DNA from: Gari tellinella | Taxonomy: Eukaryota > Mollusca > Bivalvia > Cardiida > Psammobiidae | Direction of reading: 5' to 3' | Assembly: GCA_922989275.2 (NCBI GenBank) | Contig: OV277869.1 | Coordinates: forward strand, 16,701,189-16,765,188 | Length of the DNA: 64,000 nt | Part shown: positions 40,409 to 50,994 of the stretch, piece after piece | Layout of the letters: every line of letters starts with the position of its first letter | Numbering within the stretch: position 1 is the first letter of the stretch | Position numbers and translations under genes: made by a program | Notes under the pieces: model-generated | The model's database searches: none | Told to the model about the DNA's origin: nothing | The model's input: the letters and a program-made list of their open reading frames with translations, nothing else

Positions 40409-40664
40409 CAGTGGAGAATCTGTTATTCTTTCCCGTTTAAACGCAAATGTACGCAAACGTACGCAAACGCAAAGCACTAAAACGTAAAAAAGAACAACTT
40501 TTGGACAATTCTGACATTTCATGTTTATCTTGGTGGCAAATAGTTTGAAGCCTGATCAGACACCGGGTTACCCGGCGTCTGATCTGGCTCCAACCTGTTT
40601 GCTCTGCAAATAATAATTTTAGCGTAAACGCGTTTATTGGGAAAGAATAACAGATTCTCCACGG
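40409..40664. mobile_element. TA-A MITE, complete
   Basis: CAGTGGAGAATCTGTTATTC and GAATAACAGATTCTCCACGG form long inverted ends between TA dinucleotides. GCAAACGTACGCAAACGC and GCGTAAACGCGTTTATTGGG lie next to them. The core is at 40534-40601. Confidence 0.88.
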
Positions 40665-40990
40665 TATACTCTGACAAGACGCCGCGCACTGTTTGCTGAT
40701 AGGAATTTCAATAAAAAACAATACGAAAAGTTAAATCTAGACCAGCCACCCATACAATAAAAATTGGACTAATCCAGAATATAAGCATGGAAGAATCCAC
40801 TTGGCATTTATTCAGTTAACACTTGAGATGCATGTTAATAATGAACAGACGACACCTTTGAAAGAATGGGCGAATAGTCAGAACTAAATAGTTAACCAAT
40901 AGTATTCAAAGTATTTAGGCCATGGTGTTCTCTCAGTAAAATAAGGCTATAACATATGTGCTATATTGTATACTTTGTTAATAGCACACA
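40665..40990. other. Unassigned sequence
   Basis: I see no gene or recognised repeat. Confidence 0.4.
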
Positions 40991-41232
40991 ATCGAAATTG
41001 CATCTGCTTTCCATCCATTGTGAAACTTTATCCGATAATTTATAAGCCTGAGAGACCTTAGGTCACCTATTTGACTAGAGTCAGCACAAGCGGCGCCATC
41101 CTGGGAAGTGGCTGTACTTCATCAGCCGCGACCAATGTGATTATCTTCAATATCCCACATCTAGTAATAAATCTAATGTACTGCTCAGTCTTTAGATTGA
41201 GACAATGGAGTATTATCATTGTTGTACCATTT
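40991..41232. repeat. Dispersed repeat X, copy 1 (242 bp)
   Basis: This is about 96-97% identical to 46907-47148 over the full length, with sharp edges. Shared landmarks include CATCTGCTTTCCATCCATTG, GTCAGCACAAGCGGCGCCAT and GGCTGTACTTCATCAGCCGC. No target duplication, A tail or tRNA-like head is visible. It could be a SINE-like element, an ncRNA-derived repeat or part of a duplicated gene. Confidence 0.8.
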
Positions 41233-41276
41233 TGATGAAAGTACAACATTGTCGATCCGATTATGCAAAAAAATTA

Positions 41277-41634
41277 CAGTACTCCTTCTCTAAAAATACC
41301 TCCCCAAAAAACGACCCCTCCTTACAACGACCCTTGCCGCTAATCCCAAACAAGACATTTATTTTCAACCTTTTCATGGCTGCAATGCAGTCTGTGGTCT
41401 GCTGTTTTTCTCAAAGTTGCATATAAGTGGACACTTTGATAGAATAATATAATGACGAGCAAAACAAACAGCTTGCATCCAGCTCAGACGCCGCGTTACG
41501 CGGCGTCTGAGCTGGATTCAAGCTGTTTGAAAATTAAAGCCAAGTCTTAATTTTCCCTCCCTATAATGACTACCTCCAAAACACACACACAATCTGTGTT
41601 TCCCGTTGAGTGTCGTTGTAGAGGACGAGATCTG
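41277..41634. mobile_element. TA-B MITE with covarying core
   Basis: CAGTACTCCTTCTCTAAAAA and TGTAGAGGACGAGATCTG are the ends. The 66-bp core (41464-41529) is a perfect-looking palindrome in which GATCAG is GCTCAG on one arm and CTGAGC on the other. Confidence 0.85.
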
Positions 41635-41867
41635 TAAAGTGGATAAAACGATATTCATTCCCGTTTAACTATTTTCCCTGTCAATTTTATTGTCTGGTTT
41701 AACCCTTTAATAAAAACGTTTACCAAGTGAATGCTTACAAAAAGGAATTCGTGTATTAGAAATAGTTTCGGTGAACCATTTGAAAAACGACCGATCGCTA
41801 TATTTAAAAAAAATTCAAACCTGTATCTTTGTCTTCCAACAATGTATTTACATTTTTTCTTCGCACA

Positions 41868-42050
41868 TGCAATATAAGCTAATGTCTCCTAAATACCAGA
41901 TACTATACGACAACAGTCAGACAAAGATATACCTTGTTAGTCACAATATTATATCATTACGCGTTTTATTGACAGGTAAATGAGTATATTTCCTACAGGA
42001 GTTTTATAATAGCATTGTCAGTTCAGTAACCTCGTGTGTAATATATTACA
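41868..42050. repeat. Dispersed low-copy repeat Q, copy 3
   Basis: AATACCAGATACTATACGAC, AAAGATATACC, GTCACAATATTATATCATTA and TTGTCAGTTCAGTAACCTCG match 29190-29410. The bivalve repeat at 42053 interrupts it. Confidence 0.6.
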
Positions 42051-42052
42051 AA

Positions 42053-42776
42053 CAAGAGGCCCATGCGGGCCTAAATATCGCTCACCTGATAAAACCAACA
42101 CAAGGGTCATATGACCCCCAGGGCGGGATCATTTTTTATCAATCTTGAAAGAAAACCTAAAGATGAAGCTTTGTGCCAAATATATAAGCTCAGGGTACTG
42201 TGGTTTCAGACAAGAAGATGTTTTAAGTTTTCATTGAAAAAATCTATTTTAGCTCCTGTGACCTAGATATGCAACGGACCGAAACCATATTTACAATATA
42301 GGTTCTTGAAATGTCATCATACCAAATATCAAAAATCTGGCCATATTAGTTTCAGAGATAAAGATGTATGAAGATTTCACTATATAACTCTATGTAAAAT
42401 TACGACCCCCCGGGGCGGGATCATTTTTGACCCCAGGGACAATTTTTTTTAACAATCTTGATAGAGAACCTGAAGACGATGCTTTGTGCCAAATAACTAA
42501 GCTGAAGGTACTGTGGTTTCAGACAAGAAGATATTTTAAGTTTTCATTGAAAAAAAATCAATTTTTAGCATCTGTGACCTAGATATGCAACGGACCGGAA
42601 TTATTTGAACAAATTTGAAAGAAGACAATACGAGGATCATTCCTGGCAAGTTTGGTAGAAATCCATCCAGTAGTCTAGGAGAAAAAGTCGTTTGAAGAAA
42701 TTGTTGACGACGGACGACGACGGACACAGCACAATCAAAATAGCTCACCTTGGCACTACGTGCCAGGTGAGCTAAA
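42053..42776 (+). mobile_element. Bivalve-type dispersed repeat (AAGAGGCCCATG...TGCCAGGTGAGCTAAA)
   Basis: The element opens with AAGAGGCCCATGCGGGCCT, ATATCGCTCACCTG and GGGTCATATGACCCC palindromes. It contains two roughly 360-bp related halves (AAGATGAAGCTTTGTGCCAA / AAGACGATGCTTTGTGCCAA; TACTGTGGTTTCAGACAAGA in both; CTAGATATGCAACGGACCG in both). It ends with GACGACGGACGACGACGGAC and the hairpin AGCTCACCTTGGCAC-TACG-TGCCAGGTGAGCT in pieces. I recognise these ends from many bivalve sequences. The transposition class is not clear to me. Confidence 0.82.
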
Positions 42777-43230
42777 CACTGGCTCAACTTGTGGTTTTTT
42801 GTTTGCGTAATGTTCGATTCGCGGGTCCAGCGAACCTTTTCACTGTGGGTGGGATGGGGTAGGGGTTGCCTAACCGAGGAGATTTAATATAGAGAAAAAA
42901 CAATTCTAATACGGCCACGACATGAAGTTAAAAGCAGGTGATCGCATAAAGCTAGATAAAAGTAAGTAAAGCAGAAAGCTCATAAAGTAGAATTTTGCTT
43001 TATTTTCATCTCGCTTAAATTTGCGCTCACTCATACTTTCATCTCGCTTTAATTCAATTTGCTATAACCAGTTCCATTTTGTGCTGCTTAACAAAAAGAA
43101 AATACAATAGTTATCTAAAAACCTCTTTTAACTGCACTCTACATTCATCAAAGAAAGCAATGCAAATATTGACAGCTAGAATAAGGTATGACAAATTGAA
43201 ATGTAGTAAGGTTTTGTGCAAAAACAATTT
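42777..43230. other. Unassigned; TTAA-C-like arm fragments
   Basis: AAAAGTAAGTAAAGCAGAAA...AGAATTTTGCTTTATTTTCA (about 42958-43010) is a decayed TTAA-C hairpin. No gene was seen. Confidence 0.45.
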
Positions 43231-43237
43231 TATGTAT

Positions 43238-43365
43238 GGCTGTGATCGACTATAATATAATATGTATCGTGTTCTAGATGATTGATGCTGTCTGGCTTAC
43301 ATTGAGTGATGAATATCTTTTGTTACTTCTTCTCTGGACATACGTCACGGGTTCAACTAAGGTGA
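43238..43365 (+). pseudogene. N segment with splice-donor-like junction (putative first exon)
   Basis: CGACTATAATATAATATG is followed by a frame from 43278: MIDAVWLTLSDEYLLLLLLW then TYVTGSTK, ending at AAG|GTGAGT (donor at about 43362). A short N-terminal peptide with a Leu-rich hydrophobic stretch ending in a consensus donor looks like a signal-peptide exon. No downstream exon was identified. The same start recurs at 30430, 31403 and 45199, so this may be a repeat rather than a live gene. Confidence 0.4.
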
Positions 43366-43682
43366 GTGTCCACGAAACACATACGTTAAACATAAAGGAA
43401 CAAATGGTAGTTAAATCTGAGATATCAACTGTAGCTATTCTAAAAACCATACAGCTTTCGCGTAAATCGAAGATGAAGTCATGTGTACAGTATGACCTTT
43501 GTAATCTGGACTTCTGGAAACCGAAAGTTCTGGTAAACGAGATAAAATTGTAATTATTTGCTAACATTTGTCATCGTTTGAATCTGGGTCAGATTCCGAG
43601 CTACTCGTCTCATCCGGATTAGAACTTTTTATCACTCGCGTCTTGTTTCCTTTATTATCTAGTAGACGACATACCGGTATGT
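43366..43682. other. Unassigned sequence
   Basis: The frame from 43278 stays open to 43553, but I see no domain. Otherwise nothing was recognised. Confidence 0.35.
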
Positions 43683-43886
43683 TTTATCCTTATCATGCCG
43701 AATTGTCATCTGTTTAAAATATATCGTCTGCAATAAATAAATAAATAACTGTGAGATTTTTTAAAATTTATAAATGTAAGTTGGAAACAGTTTGGTTTCA
43801 GATCAGACGTCGCGCTACGCGGCGTCTGAACTGGATCCAAACTGTTGTCAAATATTAGCCAGGTCGCGGTTAGCACGTTAAGGATG
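43683..43886. mobile_element. TTAA-D variant MITE
   Basis: CCTTATCATGCCGAATTGTC on the left and CGGTTAGCACGTTAAGGAT on the right match the ends of the copy at 17203-17506. ATCGTCTGCAATAAATAAAT follows the left end. The core is at 43787-43853. Confidence 0.72.
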
Positions 43887-44298
43887 AGCAGAAGATATTT
43901 TAATATTACAAAGGATTAATGCCACCTATAGTGTGTATTGTCATTAATGCTTTTCGCTTAAATATAACAATCCAAAAGTTTACATAAACCATTATTAGAA
44001 TTTCTCTATACGAGTTCTCAATGATCTGTAATCCGATATTTATGAAGATGTTTCTGGTATAATGTTACAGCCGTGTGCCTTACAATATCGAGATGCACCA
44101 ACAATACATTACAAGTAACAAAAGAGTTTGTATTAAGCTTACGAGGTTTTCCCTTTTCGTGTCACAATGGCATTAACCTTTAGCTAGACAAAGTACAGCG
44201 ACTAACTTAAGTCAACTTATGTATACAGACATATCAATTACAGATACAATTAACGTTAACGCTTGCTTTGACCTGCTACCGTCATCCCATCTTATTTA
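43887..44298. other. Unassigned sequence
   Basis: I see no gene or recognised repeat. Confidence 0.4.
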
Positions 44299-44540
44299 TT
44301 AACTCATTATCCCCTGAAACTTCCAATGGACGATTCTAGTTTGCAATAAAGGCTGGTCCATTTTAGTCTATTATAGGTATTAAGTATTCAGCCTTATTTT
44401 AAGCTACCAGCTTGTAGGATATATAAGAATCATTTCTTAAAATGCATATTCATAACTGTATAAAGTGGAACTATTTTCTTCAGTTAAGGAAGGAATGAAA
44501 AAGGTAAAAATCGTATATATACATGTATATAGTAATGGGT
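44299..44540. mobile_element. Chimeric TTAA element: E-type left, C-type right
   Basis: TTAACTCATTATCCCCTGAAAC in pieces, with CCAATGGACGATTCTAGTTT, is a TTAA-E left end. It passes into TTATTTTAAGCTACCAGC, GGATATATAAGAA, GTGGAACTATTTTCTTCAGT and TAGTAATGGGTTTAG, which is a TTAA-C right half. A deletion or recombination after nesting would produce this. Confidence 0.68.
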
Positions 44541-45150
44541 TTAGGAGTTTTTTTAAGAAAACTTTACATGAGTTCAAAAAAGTGAGTGATAAGGAACAAA
44601 AATTCTTTGGATTTAGATAGTTGGAAATGTCAGTACAAACAGACCAACAACAGTAATTATACAGTTCACAGGATGCATTTGTAACGGTATTGTACTGTTA
44701 TGTATTTCATTAAAATGTTTTCCAAATGACCTGTATATTATTATCGCCAGTACAATAACTTCGTTGTAACTTTTATTTACACAATTACACCCGCTAATTA
44801 CGTCAAAATGCGCCTTCGTAAACATATTGGTTTCTGATCAAATGCCGACTAACGTTAAAGTGGCGATCGGCAGGATATGAGTTGACAACAGTTTTGGTCC
44901 AACAAAACTAATATGGGTTTACATTTATATATTGTTTTCGAGTAACTATGCACAATACATAATGAAGCATACAACCATTCGAACATACCTATCGTTAAAT
45001 GAACATTTTTACGAGTAACATGTATGCGTACATGGCTGAAATAAAGTTGACAGTTATAGTAAAATTATATTAAAAGAATTTTTGATGGAAAAGTAACTTC
45101 ATATACATGTACGAGATATGATTTATTGCAAAATCTCGTTCAATGTTCAC
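44541..45150. other. Unassigned sequence
   Basis: I see a faint similarity to repeat Q around 44700-44770. No gene was seen. Confidence 0.35.
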
Positions 45151-45265
45151 TGTCTTCGACCATAATATATAAAACCATGTATCATGATCTGAATGATCGA
45201 TGCTGTCTGGCGTACATTGAGTGATGTATGTGACATGCTACTTCTTCTTGGTTTTCAACATAGGT
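45151..45265 (+). pseudogene. N segment copy with TATA-like box
   Basis: CGACCATAATATATAAAACC contains a good TATA-like motif (about 45165). A frame starts at 45196 with MIDAVWRTLSDVCDMLLLLG. It resembles the other N copies but has more replacements. Here the box-to-ATG distance is about 30 nt. Confidence 0.4.
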
Positions 45266-45290
45266 CCATATACGGGAATAATTTTTAAAT

Positions 45291-45546
45291 ATCAACCTTT
45301 TCGCCAGTATGCCATTATGACGTAACAACCAAAATAAATAAGGCATTATCATAATATAATCTGCTTAAATTTGTCGTCTGAATTTAATTCTGACTTCTTG
45401 ATATTTAAGCGTTTTGAACTGAGGAAGCACTGATATGAATGTAAAACAGTTTGGATCCTAATCAGACGCCTCGTAACGAGGCGTCTGATCTGGATCTAAA
45501 CTGTTTGCATTGGTTAGTTTTATAGAGGGTAGCAGCCAAAGTGTTA
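45291..45546. mobile_element. TTAA-D MITE with covarying apex
   Basis: ACCTTTTCGCCAGTATGCC on the left and CAGCCAAAGTG-TTAA on the right are decayed ends. The core (45442-45508) has apex GCCTCGTAACGAGGC, so both arms changed together from GCGTTACGC. Confidence 0.75.
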
Positions 45547-45937
45547 ACGCATACATTGCATACATTTAATGCAGCTTTAACATACACATGTCCATAGCCA
45601 ACAACGTTTAGCATAGTGAGGTAGATTTTCAGAGAAGTAATAAGAGACAAATATCTATAACAAACCATCATATCATTATATCGTTACATATCATTATATC
45701 TTTACCAAACAATACGCTGTGATTTCTAATTCGAATGGTGTCCAAGAAAAATGCATCACAAAATAGACTTAGATGGACACATAAATGTCTGCAAAGGTCG
45801 TTTATGCCAAATGCCAAACAAATCACATTCATGCTAAACGACAGTGTCGGTAGTTAATAAATGAGTTATCATGTAATCAATATTAAATGCTATTTGAGAG
45901 ATTTGGCAGTAGTTTGACATACAGAAACTCTATAGCG
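45547..45937. other. Unassigned sequence
   Basis: ATCATTATATC occurs three times near 45670-45710. Otherwise nothing was recognised. Confidence 0.35.
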
Positions 45938-46120
45938 ACAGTAAATGATGGACAACTTATGAGTCACAAGAGACATACACATTTATCAATTTGCAATAAT
46001 AATTTGAAACATCACCTTTTGCTGCAGGGCGTACGTCAGCTGTTGATCAACGCATTCCGCTTGTACAGTAGAGAAACTGTTATTCTTATCCACTAAACGC
46101 ATTTATGCTAAGACACCATT
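45938..46120. repeat. Repeat R copy 2 and TA-A left fragment
   Basis: AGTAAATGATGGACAACTTA, TGAGTCACAAGAGACATACA and CATCACCTTTTGCTGCAGGG match 36633-36745. TA-CAGTAGAGAAACTGTTATTC at 46066 starts a truncated TA-A. Confidence 0.6.
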
Positions 46121-46906
46121 GTGTCAATTCAGCAGTTATGGTATTGTTGTTCTTCTTTAACAAACGATTGAAGTAATCAGTTTATAAATAACGACCATCA
46201 GAAAACACTAGTACCTTTGTTATATTTGCATATACACATTACATTAACCCTTAATATATAATTGTAGTCAGGTAGAGATTTTGGTGAACACTTTGATAGG
46301 CTTCAGAGTGCGACCTGATAGCTCACTCGATTAGAGTGTATTTTGCATAGTAAGTCAAATGCATTGGGTAGGAGTCCAAATTGATCCACAACGTTTTGTT
46401 TTCGTCAATTAAAACATTAACATAACTATATATGTTAAACTATTTCATCGTTATAAAGTGTTAACACATATTTTAACATTATATCCTAGTGGATGATAGC
46501 TTAAAGCATGTGCGTTCTTTTGCACTTTCAAACTTCTTCACATGTCTTCGAAACTAGAAACATGGTAGGGGTAAAGAACTAAACAAGGCGTGCCTCGGGT
46601 ATTGAGTTAACTGTTTTTTTGCAATAATGAGTTGATGCCGAATTAAAAACTCCGAAATGTTTGATGTTAATATTAACACTTATCTTTTACCATTCATTAT
46701 ACTTATTGTGCAGATTCCATGTATGACAAAGGACAATCAATATGAAAGGGCTGACTATTTGCGTAAACACATGACAAAGAAGAACAACAACCTCAAGAAT
46801 CCTTAAAATAAGGAAAAAAAGAAAAACTCAATTCTAGGTATCTAGAATAGGCTATTGTTGGTCTAAAACTTCTGTAGTACATGATATATTTTGGTAATGA
46901 CTCTCT
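46121..46906. other. Mostly unassigned; TTAA-C remnant
   Basis: ATATCCTAGTGGATGATAGC, AAAGCATGTGCG and CTTCGAAACTAGAAACATGG...GGGGTAAAGAAC (about 46480-46590) are a decayed reverse TTAA-C. No gene was seen. Confidence 0.45.
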
Positions 46907-47148
46907 ATCGAAACTGCATCTGCTTTCCATCCATTGTGAAACTTTATCCGATAATTTATAAGCCTGAGAGACCTTAGGTTACCTATTTGACTAGAGTCAG
47001 CACAAGCGGCGCCATCCTGGGAAGTGGCTGTACTTCATCAGCCGCGACCAATGTGATTATCTTCAATATCCCACATCTAGTAATATATCTAATGTGCCGC
47101 TCAGTCTTTACATTGAGACAATGGAGTGATGTCTATGTTGTACTATTT
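46907..47148. repeat. Dispersed repeat X, copy 2 (242 bp)
   Basis: This is the near-identical partner of 40991-41232, 5.9 kb away and in the same orientation. The main differences are GGTTACC for GGTCACC, GTGCCGCTC for GTACTGCTC and TTTACATTG for TTTAGATTG. Confidence 0.8.
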
Positions 47149-47751
47149 GATTAATAATAATCCTATGTAAATAAACATGGTTGAATAGATACAAACAGAA
47201 GTACATGTTTATTGTAAGTGAAGTAGACATAAAAAATAAACGCAAAAAATACATGAGTGAAACATTAAAAAACATTAGTAAACATTGTAAACTTAAGATA
47301 ATTATATAGAAAAACAACGGTTTTGTAGTGGACGTGAAAACCAACTTATGATGTCAAAATAACAGTGAAATGGTTGAAGTTTATAAATATATATATCAAC
47401 TGCAATATACATGTAGAGTAGGGAACATATCTGTGCTTAACATTTTATATCCATTGCAGACAGTTTGAGGTAAAAGAGTTACAAGGCGTCTAATCAGACT
47501 TGAATACATCTTCGATATTGTCAATTATTTGCCATTTACCAATAGCTTAGTACAGTGCGGTAACGCTAAGTTTTGTATAAACGAGACATAGACTGCGTCT
47601 TCCCTATAATAGGATATATTTGTTTATAGCATAACATGATACGTAAATGACAGGTTGCAAAAACACCCATATCAGTTCCAGAACAAAATGTATTTTTAAG
47701 GATATTTTTTTTCATATATTATGGCAACATTATTGAAAATGGCTTGAATCT
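47149..47751. other. Unassigned; half Hp core
   Basis: ATTGCAGACAGTTTGAGG...AAGGCGTCTAATCAGACT (47454-47500) is a damaged core. Otherwise nothing was recognised. Confidence 0.35.
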
Positions 47752-47860
47752 GGGTCCAAGGTTATAATGCGTTTGACTTGAGTCTGAGATCGGTCTCAAG
47801 TATTGACTGGTCAGAGGTGAGCCTCAAGTCAAATGCTTTATAACGTTTGCACGTTAGGGT
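47752..47860. mobile_element. Snap-F near-palindrome, short
   Basis: GGTCCAAGGTTATAATGCGT and ATGCTTTATAACGTTTGCAC are the inverted ends. GACTTGAGTCTGAGATCGGT and TTGACTGGTCAGAGGTGAGC lie inside. Confidence 0.72.
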
Positions 47861-48194
47861 CGAATACAAACAGAGTGGGCACAGATTAAATTTCAAGTCA
47901 TTCGACCTCAGGATCCATATGTTTTGAAATTCTGCAAATATTTTATGAAATATAATGTATTAACAAAACAATACTGATATTTTGCCGACGACAAATTTTG
48001 CCTACGACATCAACATAGTTCACGGACTTCCTATGTAGAGAAGTTCAATAAGTGTGTTTCTTTGTGAATGTATATTCTATTTATGTGTACGTCATATAAT
48101 TTATGAATAAGAACCAGACCAGGATACTTATATAAAACAACATTTGTCTTGTTGTGACGGGACTATGAACTTAACAAATCGAAACGTGTTAAAT
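47861..48194. other. Unassigned sequence
   Basis: I see no gene or recognised repeat. Confidence 0.35.
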
Positions 48195-48300
48195 TTATAT
48201 ATAGCATGTTTGGGTACGATATTGAGTTGTCTCGATGACGAACAGACATTATGGCGCTCCTTAACACTGTAGCTTTTATGTATTTGTACGTTTGCTCAGG
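48195..48300 (+). promoter_or_regulatory. Speculative TATA box plus signal-peptide-like first exon
   Basis: TTTATATATAGC (about 48195) lies about 55 bp before an ATG at 48251. That ATG opens MALLNTVAFMYLYVCSG, which is hydrophobic and signal-peptide-like, and then meets CAG|GTATAA at 48299/48300. A TTTTCAG|GTAAGT pair follows at about 48330-48341. No conserved downstream exon was recognised, so this remains a weak candidate. Confidence 0.22.
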
Positions 48301-48547
48301 TATAATATAATTTAGATTTTCGTTTGATATTTTCAGGTAAGTGAAAATGGACTATGCTAAGTATTACGCCAATTCGTATTATTTTCAAAAACATTTGCAC
48401 TGCATTGCTGTCATAGTCTTTTGTGTCATTTCCTGAATCTCAGACCGGTGTAAAGTTTCACACGTTAACGCTATTATTCTTTCACGAAACAAACTATAAG
48501 CAAAAACAAGAATTTATGAAGCGTAACGATGTATCAAAATATGAACG

Positions 48548-48665
48548 TCTAACAGTTTGCAACACGATCAGACGGTGTCTGGTCTGGATCAAAACTGTTT
48601 GCAATGACATAATTGTTTTAGTATGTTACGCGTTTATATGGAAACAATCACGATTTCGCCTATGT
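48548..48665. mobile_element. TA-A right half with shortened hairpin
   Basis: ACAGTTTGCAACACGATCAG and GTCTGGTCTGGATCAAAACT flank a deleted apex. GCAATGACATAATTGTTTTA and GTTACGCGTTTATATGGAAA follow. Confidence 0.62.
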
Positions 48666-49025
48666 ATGTAGTTTGTATGCTCATTTTCAACCCCCTTAAT
48701 GCCGCTTTTCTATTTTTATGATCTGATAAGTTGCATGCAATATTAATGCTTTAATGGAAACTCATAAATCACGAATGGTATAAAGAGCATAAAGTATGAA
48801 CCTCGAGCAGTACTTAATCTTAAACTAATTAATCACAATTTGAGTGATTTATGACATCTTGTTATCAACAACACTATAAAGTGAATTTACAGCATTCTAT
48901 CTGAAACGTCTAGTTGATGCTTGGTGCGCTTTTACGCCAATTTTATTGACCTGACAAACCGATGAAGACCATTGCATTTCAACTTTGGGGGCGACAGCAC
49001 TTTCTTTTTTATTATCGGAATTTAC
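48666..49025. other. Unassigned sequence
   Basis: I see no gene or recognised repeat. Confidence 0.35.
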
Positions 49026-49269
49026 CGTTGTTGTCTGTCATTTTTTCTCAAAGTTGCATGTTAGTGGACATTTAGACAGAAGGAATATAATGGCGAATGA
49101 CAAACAGCTTGAATCCAGACCAGACGCTGTGTTACACGGCGTCAGCTCAAGATTCAAGCTGTTTGCAAATGTAAGCAAATCTTAATTTCCACTCCCTAGA
49201 ACGACTCTTTCCGAACAACACACACAATCAGTATCTTCAGTTGGGTGTCGTTGTTGAGAAGGATCACTG
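49026..49269. mobile_element. TA-B MITE, left-truncated
   Basis: TTGTCTGTCATTTTTTCTCA, a core at 49101-49168 and GTTGTTGAGAAGGATCACTG with TA are present. The left end is missing. Confidence 0.72.
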
Positions 49270-49414
49270 TATTACAAATATGTATCGCTGTGGGACATTT
49301 AGTCAAGAAGCAGCTTAATGCAGGGCAATTGTAATACGTAAAGCTCACAAGTTTTCTGCAATGCATTAAGTCTGCACTGAGCAGCTGCCAGCATGTAATT
49401 ATCTATTCGTATCT

Positions 49415-49656
49415 AACACCTTTATCGCCAAATATTTCGTGTTTTTACCTCTTCATCGCCATGTCGTCGTCTGTTTCAATGTCGTTGTCTGCAATATCGT
49501 TTCAATTTTATATTTAAGACAGTTTGACTGACGAAATTTCGAAATGAGTGTAAAACAGTTTGGACCCTAATCAGACGCCGCGAAACACGGCCTCTGATCC
49601 GAAACCAAACTGTTTGCACAGGGGTTTCATGGCGCCATTTACAGGGAAATGGTTAA
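49415..49656. mobile_element. TTAA-D MITE
   Basis: CACCTTTATCGCC and ATCGCCATGTCGTCGTCTGT on the left lead to an Hp core at 49550-49617. The right end is GGCGCCATTTACAGGGAAATG in part, then TTAA at 49653-49656. Confidence 0.7.
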
Positions 49657-50507
49657 AAGTTAAACCGTTAGGCTGTTGTCAACAGATGGGAGGCCGAGTA
49701 AGAAAGTTTCCATTTTAAGTTTCAAGGGTCCAGGACAATGCTATTGCAAAACAGTATTGACTTTGCTCAGACATCTTGTTGCTGATTCTGCAATCTATAC
49801 TTATGTAAAATGGATTCATTGTCTACATCGTTGCATTATTAATGGTACGAGACGGTTATCATGTACATTGGTTCCTCTTTATCATTGTAAAAAGCAATAT
49901 GTTTTGAAACTGTATTAATAATGTCACGTCTTTACATTCACGCTGATATGATACATGTTCTAAGCAAATCTCACCACAAAACCGAGTAAAATGTAAGAAG
50001 CATATTATATAACCTGCTGAAATGCGCTCATTTGAGTGGTAGAGAGGGGGCACGTGCTGCTGCGGGTCCGCAAAGAGCGATATTGACTCTTTTCATTTCC
50101 ATGAACGCGTACATGAAACGGACACTGTCGAAAGAAACAAGTTGGGAAACGACAATTGGCAAACATTTCGAAGGAAGAATAAACACCATTGAAAGAAAAT
50201 GTCAACTCACATGTGTTTTTTAATATTTTCAAACGTTGGATTAACCATTTGAGAGCGTTTGATAAAGGCCGATAATATAATAATTATTTATTAATTATTA
50301 TGTTTTGGTCAATATGTGTTTATCCGCACCTGTAATAATGATCCTGACCGAAGACTCCGTAAAAACCCATATTGACGTCAGAATAAGTTAATAATTGTAT
50401 AATATCAAGCTCCAAAATACACAATCCTGCGATATTATGTGCCTTTGTTATTTTTAAAATTGTAATCGTCCTTCAATCATTTTAGCCGGTGATACTTTTG
50501 TTACTTA
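49657..50507. other. Unassigned sequence
   Basis: Open frames at 49676-49918 and 50032-50223 have no domain. Nothing was recognised. Confidence 0.4.
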
Positions 50508-50692
50508 GCAGTTTTGCCAACAAAAGCGCGTAAGCTAAAACATATTGTTTTCATTGCAAACAATTTGGAAACAGATCAAACTCGAAGTTGTTTGTTAAAT
50601 AAACAGACAGGATTGTCAAAAATTTGCCATTTTTCTACAATATATTTTCATTTCGTTCAAATGGGGGAGAATATTATCTCTACTGTGTAAAT
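50508..50692. mobile_element. TA-A remnant
   Basis: AAAGCGCGTAAGCTAAAACA, CATTGCAAACAATTTGGAAA and CATTTCGTTCAAATGGGGGA are decayed TA-A segments with half a core. Confidence 0.55.
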
Positions 50693-50994
50693 ACGACATG
50701 ATATTATCGTTTTCGCAGTAATTAAACTATACTATATTGAATCAATATTTGAATTATCCCAGAATGAAGATATTTGTCGGAAATGATAAATACAATTTAA
50801 ATAGGTATGTATCCTGCATGTCTTTAATCATAACTGTATTTTCTAAAACTGTAACCAGTAAGCAAGTAGTACTGCATTGCAAAGAACGGAGAACAAAATA
50901 TGAGCTGTTTATGCGACAAACAAACACAGAAAACAAAATTAACCCTCAATTAATATAATTGCACGCATATTTTATGACAACTATCTATTTTCCT
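50693..50994. other. Unassigned sequence
   Basis: I see no gene or recognised repeat. Confidence 0.35.

Noticed and set aside
43278..43553. 91-codon frame as a complete small gene
   Set aside because: The part beyond the GTGAGT donor-like site is not shared with the other N copies and has no recognisable features.
46315..46395. tRNA-like sequence (CTGATAGCTCACTCGATTAGAG)
   Set aside because: It has only an A-box resemblance, no cloverleaf, and a poor B box.
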